Source of the DNA: Sphingobium sp. AP50
GTDB taxonomy: Bacteria > Pseudomonadota > Alphaproteobacteria > Sphingomonadales > Sphingomonadaceae
NCBI RefSeq assembly: GCF_900109095.1
Contig: NZ_FNYZ01000009.1
Coordinates: 1-64,000 of the forward strand
Direction: 5' to 3'
Length of the DNA stretch: 64,000 nt
The notes beneath the pieces are model-generated. The model saw only the letters and a program-made list of their open reading frames with translations, had not been told where the DNA came from and ran no database searches. The number at the start of each line of letters is the position of its first letter. Positions within the stretch are counted from its first letter, which is position 1. Shown piece after piece: positions 57,884 to 64,000 of this stretch. A program made the translations under genes and the position numbers.

Positions 57884-59449
57884 ATGATCCGGCGCGCAAC
57901 GATGGCCATGGCGACGACCGCACTTGCTCTTTCCTGTCCGCTGGCCGCCCAGCCCGTAACGACATCGGCTCCGCTCAATCCGGCCGGCCTCACGCGCATC
58001 GGGACCATCGATCCCCGCTTTCAATCCTATAATGTCGAAATGCTCGAAGTGGTCGGGGGCGAATTCTGGAAACCCTATGACGGCAAGCCCCTGCCCCAAT
58101 CCCAGGGCCATGGCGGTATAGATCCCGCCGCCTATCAATATCGCCCGCCAATCGATCTGGGAAATGCGCGACTGCGCACACTCGCCAAAGCGCTTGGCCC
58201 CGCCTATCTGCGGGTCAGCGGCACTTGGGCCAACAGCATCTATTTTGCAGATAGCGACACCCCGCCCGCCCAACCGCCAACGGGCTTCAAAAATATCCTG
58301 ACCCGTGCCCAATGGCGCGGCGTCGTCGATTTCGCGCGGGCGGTCGATGCGCGGATCATAACATCCTTCGCCATCAGTCCGGGCGTGCGTGACGCGGAAG
58401 GGAAGTGGACGGACGATCAGGCCCGTCGCTGGTTGGCCTATACCCGATCGATCGGCGGCGACATCGCCGCCGCCGAATTTATGAACGAGCCGTCGATCGC
58501 GGGCATCAGCGGTGCGCCTAAGGGCTATGACGCGGCCGCCTATGGCCGAGATTTTCGCATATTCCGTCAGTTCATAACGCGCGAAGCGCCGGGCATCCTC
58601 GTTTTGGGACCGGGTTCCGCCACTGAGACCCGTGCGCCATGGGCGATGCCGTCCGGTATTCCCGGCTCGATCGCCAGCGAAGCGCTGCTGGCTGCGGCGG
58701 GTCCGGGGATCGACGCCTTTTCCTATCATCATTATGGCGCCGCCTCGATCAGATGCGCCTCCGCCCATTTCCCCCAGACCCGGATCGAGGATGCCCTGTC
58801 CGAAGAATGGCTCGGACGCACCAGCTTGACCCGCGACTTCTACGCCGGACTGCGCGATCGCTTCGCGCCGAACAAGCCGCTCTGGCTGACGGAGGGCGCC
58901 GATGCCGCGTGCGGCGGCAATCCATGGGGAGGGACATTCCCGGACAGCTTCCGCTATCTCGACCAGCTTGGCCGGCTGGCCCGTTCGGGTGTGCAGGTCG
59001 CCATCCACAACACGCTTGCGGCCAGCAACTATGCGCTGCTCGACCCCGTCGATCTTGCCCCCAAAGCCAATTATTGGGCGGCCTTATTGTGGCATCGACT
59101 GATGGGCTCCACCGTGCTGGACGCCGGCATTGCTTCAAGGGAAGGATTGCATCTCTATGCGCATTGCCAGCCAGGAACCAAAGGCGGCGTGACATTGCTG
59201 GCGATCAACAACAGTCCGAACGCGCCGTCCAGCCTGCGCTTGCCGCTGGCGGCCAGGCGCTACACCCTGTCCGCCCCCGACGCTGCGTCCGCCAGCCTGC
59301 GCTTGAACGGCGCACTTCTGACGCTGGGAAAGAAGGATCAACTGCCGCGCATGCACGGCGTTTTGCAGGCGGCCGGCGACGTCACCCTCGCGCCGGCGAC
59401 GATCAGCTTCTTCGCTATGCCTTTGGCGAACAACCCCGCCTGTCGCTAG
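57884..59449 (+). CDS. Secreted GH79-like glycosidase (heparanase/beta-glucuronidase type)
   Basis: 521 residues. Signal peptide ([20 protein letters not shown]), a (beta/alpha)8 barrel and a C-terminal beta-sandwich (from about 400). Acid/base E202 ([10 protein letters not shown]) and nucleophile E337 (LWLTEGAD), with FSYHHYG before the latter, fit clan GH-A family GH79. Such enzymes remove glucuronic acid or its 4-O-methyl form from glycans. Sphingomonads often make glucuronate-containing exopolysaccharides, a possible substrate. ATG 57884 follows GAGGAGAGGG. Confidence 0.8.
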   Translation: MIRRATMAMATTALALSCPLAAQPVTTSAPLNPAGLTRIGTIDPRFQSYNVEMLEVVGGEFWKPYDGKPLPQSQGHGGIDPAAYQYRPPIDLGNARLRTLAKALGPAYLRVSGTWANSIYFADSDTPPAQPPTGFKNILTRAQWRGVVDFARAVDARIITSFAISPGVRDAEGKWTDDQARRWLAYTRSIGGDIAAAEFMNEPSIAGISGAPKGYDAAAYGRDFRIFRQFITREAPGILVLGPGSATETRAPWAMPSGIPGSIASEALLAAAGPGIDAFSYHHYGAASIRCASAHFPQTRIEDALSEEWLGRTSLTRDFYAGLRDRFAPNKPLWLTEGADAACGGNPWGGTFPDSFRYLDQLGRLARSGVQVAIHNTLAASNYALLDPVDLAPKANYWAALLWHRLMGSTVLDAGIASREGLHLYAHCQPGTKGGVTLLAINNSPNAPSSLRLPLAARRYTLSAPDAASASLRLNGALLTLGKKDQLPRMHGVLQAAGDVTLAPATISFFAMPLANNPACR

Positions 59450-59528
59450 ACCGGCGGGGGTCGCCTGCCCCCCTATCCTGCTGCCGCCCTGTCCTACCCC
59501 GCCCTGCTCCGCTATACTCCTTGCCTCC

Positions 59529-59593
59529 CGCAACAATATGTCCCACTGGCGACCGGAAATTCCCGATTCCACGGGACAAATGCGAAGTTAAGG
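59529..59593. repeat. Shared intergenic motif, copy 2 (upstream of trmFO)
   Basis: CGCAACAATATGTC, then 26 bases, then CCACGGGACAAATGCGAAGT and TAAG. The end lies nine bases before the trmFO start. Same blocks as at 40051-40094. Confidence 0.5.
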
Positions 59594-59601
59594 CGAAGCG
59601 C

Positions 59602-60945
59602 GTGTCTAATCATCAGGTTCATATCATCGGCGGCGGCATGGCGGGGACGGAGGCGGCATGGCAACTGGCGCAGGCCGGCATCCGCGTCCGCCTGTCCGAA
59701 ATGCGCGGAACCGGGGACATGACGCCCGCCCACCAGACCGACGGCCTTGCCGAACTGGTCTGCTCCAACAGCTTCCGCTCCGACGATGCCGACAAGAGCG
59801 CCGTGGGCCTGCTGCATCAGGAAATGCGGCGGCTGGGATCGCTGCTGATGGCGCAGGCGGAACCCGCCAAGGTGCCCGCCGGCTCCGCGCTGGCGGTCGA
59901 CCGCCATGTCTTTTCCGACGGCGTCACCCGCGCGCTCGCCGAACATCCCAATGTGGAAATCGTGCGCGAGCGGATCGATACGCTGCCGACCGAAGGCATG
60001 ACCATCGTCGCCACCGGCCCGCTGACCGCGCCCGCGCTGGCGCAAAGCATTGGGCAGGCGGCGGGGATGGAACATCTCGCCTTCTTCGATGCGATCGCGC
60101 CGGTCATCCATCATGACAGCATCGACATGGAGCAATGCTGGATGGCCAATCGCTGGGACAAGATCGGCCCCGGCGGTGGCGAGGGCAAGGATTATATCAA
60201 CTGCCCGATGGAAAAGGACCAGTATCAGGCCTTCGTCCAGGGCCTGCTCGACGGCGAAAAGACCGAGTTCAAGGAATGGGAAAGCAGCACCCCCTATTTC
60301 GAAGGCTGCATGCCGATCGAGGTGATGGCATCGCGCGGGCCGGAAACGCTGCGTCACGGGCCGATGAAGCCGATGGGCCTCGACAATCCCAAGACCGGCC
60401 GCTGGCCCTATGCCGTCGTCCAGTTGCGGCAGGATAATGCGTCGGGCACGCTGTGGAACATGGTCGGCTTCCAGACGAAGCTGAAGCATGGCGCGCAAGT
60501 GGAATTGTTCCGCACCATCCCCGGCCTCGAAAAGGCGGAATTTGCGCGGCTGGGCGGGCTGCACCGCAACACCTTCATCCAATCGCCCAAGCTGCTCGAC
60601 CCGACGCTCCGCCTGAAGAGCGCCCCGCATATCCGTTTTGCAGGGCAGATGACGGGCTGCGAAGGCTATGTCGAAAGCGGCGCCATCGGCATGCTTGCCG
60701 GCCGCTTCGCCGCGGCGGAGCTATTGGGCCGCGAACTGACCCCGCCCCCGGCCGACACCGCGCTGGGCGCGCTGCTCGGCCATGTAACGGGCAATGTGGC
60801 GACCGCCGACTATCAGCCGATGAACGTCAATTTCGGCCTGTTCCCAACGCTGGACGATGTGAAGAAGAAGCAACGCAAGGAAGCCTACACCGCCCGCGCC
60901 CGCGCGTCGCTGGGCGTGTGGATGGGCGCGATGGAGATCGCTTGA
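59602..60945 (+). CDS. trmFO: Methylenetetrahydrofolate-tRNA-(uracil-5-)-methyltransferase
   Basis: 447 residues; a FAD- and folate-dependent enzyme that makes m5U54 in the T loop of tRNAs. FAD-binding [19 protein letters not shown] at the N terminus, [20 protein letters not shown], catalytic-Cys segments [11 protein letters not shown] and [14 protein letters not shown], and a C-terminal [10 protein letters not shown]. The GTG at 59602 is used; frames further upstream are antisense or shadow. Confidence 0.96.
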   Translation: MSNHQVHIIGGGMAGTEAAWQLAQAGIRVRLSEMRGTGDMTPAHQTDGLAELVCSNSFRSDDADKSAVGLLHQEMRRLGSLLMAQAEPAKVPAGSALAVDRHVFSDGVTRALAEHPNVEIVRERIDTLPTEGMTIVATGPLTAPALAQSIGQAAGMEHLAFFDAIAPVIHHDSIDMEQCWMANRWDKIGPGGGEGKDYINCPMEKDQYQAFVQGLLDGEKTEFKEWESSTPYFEGCMPIEVMASRGPETLRHGPMKPMGLDNPKTGRWPYAVVQLRQDNASGTLWNMVGFQTKLKHGAQVELFRTIPGLEKAEFARLGGLHRNTFIQSPKLLDPTLRLKSAPHIRFAGQMTGCEGYVESGAIGMLAGRFAAAELLGRELTPPPADTALGALLGHVTGNVATADYQPMNVNFGLFPTLDDVKKKQRKEAYTARARASLGVWMGAMEIA

Positions 60946-60959
60946 TATCGACATACCGT

Positions 60960-60979
60960 GCTCCTGCGAAAGCAGGAGC
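60960..60979. repeat. Short palindrome after trmFO
   Basis: GCTCCTGCGAAAGCAGGAGC, a perfect stem with a GAAA loop, 14 bases after trmFO. Same shape as the CCCGC-GAAA-GCGGG ends at 53426. Could also stop transcription of both converging genes though no T run follows. Confidence 0.6.
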
Positions 60980-61015
60980 CCAGGGCGGCCGGGTGGCTCG
61001 CTCGCCTGTGAGCGT

Positions 61016-61480
61016 TCAGCATTTGCACTTCGCCTTCACCGCCCGCTTCGGCGCGGTCACCGCGAATTCCGCCGGCGTCAGCTTGCCATCCTTGTCGGCA
61101 TCCGCCGCGCCGAACCGGTCGGACGTCGCCACCGCCCATTCTTCGAAGGACAAGAGGTTATCGCCATCCTTGTCCAGCGCCTTGAACGCCTTGGTCCGGC
61201 TGCCCAGCATCTCGATCCGGGTGATCACGCCATCCCGGTTGCGGTCATAACGGGCAAAGCGCTTCTCCTCCCGGCTCTGCGGGCTGGCCTCGCCGGGCAT
61301 GGGCGGCGCGTCGCCCACCGCATCGGGATCGCCCTCCGGCAGGCTCTCGACGGCAGGCGGCGGAGGCGCCGCCAGCGCCAGTTGCGGCGCGGGCACATTG
61401 TCCGCCCGCCCCTGCCACCAGAACAGTCCGCCCGCGACCAGCAGCAACGCCGCCATGCCGCCCGCCAGCATTCGCCCCAT
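61016..61480 (-). CDS. EF-hand calcium-binding protein, membrane-anchored or secreted
   Basis: 154 residues. An N-terminal hydrophobic stretch (MLAGGMAALLLVAGGLFWW) is followed by a proline/acid linker and three EF-hand loops: DRNRDGVITRIE, DKDGDNLLSFEE and DADKDGKLTPAE. The protein ends with KAKCKC, a terminal pair of cysteines. ATG 61480 has GGAGGG upstream. The role is unknown; a calcium sensor or store in the periplasm is likely. Confidence 0.87.
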   Translation of the reverse strand: MGRMLAGGMAALLLVAGGLFWWQGRADNVPAPQLALAAPPPPAVESLPEGDPDAVGDAPPMPGEASPQSREEKRFARYDRNRDGVITRIEMLGSRTKAFKALDKDGDNLLSFEEWAVATSDRFGAADADKDGKLTPAEFAVTAPKRAVKAKCKC

Positions 61481-61523
61481 AAGCCCTCCACCGCTGCGAG
61501 AGGGCACAGCCTATCCCGACAAG

Positions 61524-62195
61524 TCAGCGCCCGACAAGCGCGATCCGCAGCAACCGCCACGCCAGCGCCCGCGATATGCCCAGCGGCGCGCCCCGCCCCG
61601 CCAGCACATCCTGCCGCGCCAGCGTGAAGGCGATGCGCAGCGGCTTCCAAGCCGCCTCCCACCGCGCTGCCACCACCTGCGGCAACAGGTCACGCGCCTG
61701 CGCGATCGCGGCATCGGCCAGCGCCTCATCCCCGACATGCCCAGCCAGATCCCAACAGGCCCAGACCTGCCCCGCCGCCGCCAGCCAGTCCGGCACATCC
61801 GCCGCGCCCGCCAGCGCCCGGAACAGCCCACCGCCCCGGCCCACGGCATAATCGCGCAGCCCCGACGCATCGATCTCCGGCTCGACCACCAGCACTTCCC
61901 AGCCATCGATCATCGCGACCAGCCCCGGCCCGGCCATCACGCCCGCCGCGCGCATCGCATCGACCACCGGCTCGCCCTGCCCCTTGATGCCCTGCCCTCT
62001 AACCCCTTGGGCGTCCTCGACCACGTCATTCCACCAGGCAAGGCGCATCTGCCCGATCGCCGCTTCGCTGGTGGTGCGGGCCACCTTCGCCAGCCGCGCA
62101 TCGAACGCCCATATCGCCCGATGCTGCGCGACACGCGCGCCCGCATGCGCGCTCAACAACGCCGCCAGCGGCGGCAGTTCCGCGTCAGCAATCAT
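61524..62195 (-). CDS. Squalene/phytoene synthase-like protein
   Basis: 223 residues. The motif IGQMRLAWWNDVVEDA resembles helix 2 of the squalene/phytoene synthase fold (RLxWWRDxI...), but the double aspartate-rich motifs (DxxxD) of the true enzymes are weak (DVVED only). The size and the AWWND sequence fit the small NDUFAF6-like/short phytoene synthase-like group, which is of unsure catalytic capacity. Stands alone, divergent from the Tad gene. Confidence 0.78.
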   Translation of the reverse strand: MIADAELPPLAALLSAHAGARVAQHRAIWAFDARLAKVARTTSEAAIGQMRLAWWNDVVEDAQGVRGQGIKGQGEPVVDAMRAAGVMAGPGLVAMIDGWEVLVVEPEIDASGLRDYAVGRGGGLFRALAGAADVPDWLAAAGQVWACWDLAGHVGDEALADAAIAQARDLLPQVVAARWEAAWKPLRIAFTLARQDVLAGRGAPLGISRALAWRLLRIALVGR

Positions 62196-62341
62196 GCCGC
62201 GACTCCCCGCAACAGGCGGCTCACACAGATTATCGGTCCTTTAACCATCTTCCTCATACACATTCTAACGAGTGGGCCTGCATAGGCAGGCAAGCTGTCC
62301 GACCTGATTGTAGCGGACGCGACATGGGTGATTGCGGGCAT

Positions 62342-64000
62342 ATGGGCAAGTCAAAGGATCGGCAATTGGGCTTTCTGGGGCGTCTGCTGAAAAGTCAGGC
62401 AGGCAACACGCTGGCGATCGTCGCCGCTGCGATCATTCCATTGGCTGCCCTGATCGGCGGCGGACTGGACATGAGCCGTGCCTATATGGTCCGCGCGCGC
62501 CTGCAACAGGCCTGCGACGCCGCAGCCCTGGCCGGTCGCCGCGCCATGACAACTTCGACCATGACCGATGCGAACAAGGCAGAAGCGAAGAAATTTTTCG
62601 ACTTCAACTTTCAGCAAAACACATTCGGAAGCGCATCCTTCACCCCGGTCATCCAGAGTAAAACCGGCGACACGACCACGGTTCAGGTCACGGCCGATAC
62701 CAGCATTCCCACCACGGTCATGCGCATCTTCGGGTACAAGACCATGGCTTTGTCGGTTACATGCGAATCCCGCTTCGACATCGGCAATACCGACGTCGCG
62801 CTGGTGCTGGACGTCACTGGATCGATGGATAGCAGTATTTCGACCGGTGTCGGAAACGCAACCACGACCCGCATCGCCGCGCTGCGTCAGGCCGTTCGCG
62901 ACTTTTACGACACGCTGGGTGCAGGCAGCATCGCCAACGGGCGCATTCGCTATGGCTTCGTGCCTTATAGTTCGACGGCCAATGTAGGTTATATGATTCC
63001 GTCGGAATATATGGTCGGCAGCGTCAACGGTGAGACGTCCAGCTATAATAGCCGCATCGGCAATTATTATCTGGCGAACAATCCGACAGACAGCACCTGT
63101 TACAAACAAAATGGCCTTTCCACATGCTATGCGACAGCGACTGAGGCAGATCAGAAATCTGGTACGACTTTGTCAGGCAGCAATTGCTCTACCTGGCAAA
63201 ACGCAAAATCCACCAGTTCTGGCAGCGCGCCCAGCAACACGACTACCGTCACTTACAGCTATGGCGCATGGAATGGCAGCACCTCAACACAGCCGTCAGG
63301 TTCAACCGCTCGCAAATGCACCCGCAAGGAAGTGACGACGACGACAACCTATCAGACCTCGACAGTGCCGCAGCAAGGCTGGACTCGCTACGGCAACTGG
63401 TCCTACACCAATGTCGATCTGGACACGTCGCTGTTCGTCAAGGGCAATGCCATTCAGAATCCGGCGTTCGAATGGGGTACCAATACGACTTGGGCCGGCT
63501 GCATTGAAGAATCGCAGACCGTCAACACGATCACATCATCTACGTCGATCAGCAGCATCCCTGCGGGCGCCTATGATCTGGACCCCGATCTGATCCCCGA
63601 CACCAAGGCCAAGAAATGGAAGCCCTTCTGGCCGGACGCCAGTTGGTATCGCAGTTCCACCCCGGCGACATCGGCCGTTTGGAACAATTGGGCTGCGGAC
63701 GCTAATGACGATTATGCGGTTTGCGTGGCAAAGGCGCGCATGCTCGCTACATATTCGTCTCGTTCATCCAGTCCGTCGGAGGATTATGGCTCGCCCGACG
63801 CATCGCAGAGCACCTACGACGGCTATGTCTCGGGACTGACGGCAGGCGGCTTCACCAATCACACGGTCGGCATCACCTGGGGCGCTCGTATGCTCTCGCC
63901 TGACGGCATTTTCGCGTCGAAAAACGGCATTGCCCCCAACGGCTTCGCTACGTCGAAGAACATCGTGTTCATGACCGACGGGGCCATGCAGATTCCTAAC
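62342..64000 (+). CDS. TadE/TadG-like pilus protein with VWA domain (partial)
   Basis: At least 553 residues; the frame is open at the end of the window. An N-terminal TadE/G-type membrane segment (SQAGNTLAIVAAAIIPLAALIGGGLDMSRAY) precedes a VWA domain with the MIDAS motif DVTGSMDSS near residue 160. Between is a beta-rich region. Then a long Ser/Thr/Asn-rich insert with several Cys. This is the pattern of Tad (Flp) pilus-associated proteins that sit in the inner membrane and reach out. An in-frame ATG at 62324 is an alternative start. Confidence 0.88.
   Translation, partial: MGKSKDRQLGFLGRLLKSQAGNTLAIVAAAIIPLAALIGGGLDMSRAYMVRARLQQACDAAALAGRRAMTTSTMTDANKAEAKKFFDFNFQQNTFGSASFTPVIQSKTGDTTTVQVTADTSIPTTVMRIFGYKTMALSVTCESRFDIGNTDVALVLDVTGSMDSSISTGVGNATTTRIAALRQAVRDFYDTLGAGSIANGRIRYGFVPYSSTANVGYMIPSEYMVGSVNGETSSYNSRIGNYYLANNPTDSTCYKQNGLSTCYATATEADQKSGTTLSGSNCSTWQNAKSTSSGSAPSNTTTVTYSYGAWNGSTSTQPSGSTARKCTRKEVTTTTTYQTSTVPQQGWTRYGNWSYTNVDLDTSLFVKGNAIQNPAFEWGTNTTWAGCIEESQTVNTITSSTSISSIPAGAYDLDPDLIPDTKAKKWKPFWPDASWYRSSTPATSAVWNNWAADANDDYAVCVAKARMLATYSSRSSSPSEDYGSPDASQSTYDGYVSGLTAGGFTNHTVGITWGARMLSPDGIFASKNGIAPNGFATSKNIVFMTDGAMQIPN

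Noticed and set aside
62221..62280. CtrA-like half site TTTAACCAT upstream of the Tad-type gene
   Set aside because: Only one half-site; the second TTAA at the right distance is absent.

Overview
The window looks like a chromosomal segment of a GC-rich alphaproteobacterium, most likely a member of the Sphingomonadaceae (Sphingobium/Sphingomonas-like). The reasons are base composition and codon use, an ECF/FecR/TonB-receptor set, a general-stress (EcfG-type) promoter, several families of short intergenic palindromes, and the style of the housekeeping genes. The genus is inferred from the feel of the proteins, not from a database match. Almost all of the window is coding, and most of it is core metabolism with a few accessory insertions.

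Layout. 1-923: a complete IS5-family element with a TAA target duplication. 959-3772: an M24 peptidase and a GST (overlapping genes), an IS110 transposase remnant and chorismate mutase. 4017-9404: rpsD, two secreted peptidases (S9, M28) and small secreted proteins. 9590-13369: agmatine deiminase and N-carbamoylputrescine amidase (arginine-derived polyamine route) with a DUF2501 gene between them, small genes, folK, tRNA-Lys. 13431-23284: a Nudix hydrolase, then a complete glycogen cluster glgP-glgB-glgC-glgA-glgX on the minus strand. 23408-31979: a serine hydrolase, then an ECF sigma factor, a FecR anti-sigma factor, an STN-type TonB-dependent receptor and a large autotransporter, reading as one cell-surface signalling unit. 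32122-37005: a gene of unknown function behind a hairpin that covers its start codon, then gatC-gatA-[small ORF]-vapB-vapC-gatB, in which a toxin-antitoxin pair sits inside the gatCAB operon. 37125-43169: a DUF3089 hydrolase, ruvX, a Rap1a/Tai-like protein, a MerR regulator divergent from a glutaredoxin-MauE fusion, an L,D-transpeptidase and a lipoprotein. 43324-53404: serB and miaA back to back with overlapping start codons, then branched-chain amino acid synthesis: ilvB-(unknown gene)-ilvN, ilvC, and leuA preceded by a leucine-rich leader peptide and alternative RNA pairings; between ilvC and leuA are a CDP-alcohol phosphotransferase and two YceI proteins. 53534-62195: an M20 peptidase, a dicarboxylate symporter, a degenerate GGDEF protein behind an EcfG-type promoter, a symporter remnant, a GH79-like glycosidase, trmFO, an EF-hand protein and a squalene/phytoene synthase-like protein. 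62342-64000: the start of a Tad-type pilus-associated protein with a VWA domain, running off the window.

I found no CRISPR array, prophage or rRNA operon. The most interesting points are regulatory or architectural: the leucine leader, vapBC within gatCAB with its own palindromic operator, the start-codon hairpin at 32698-32742, the MerR-type promoter of the glutaredoxin-MauE gene, the unknown gene fixed between ilvB and ilvN, the catalytically broken GGDEF protein under stress control, and the apparently non-canonical CTG start of the L,D-transpeptidase.
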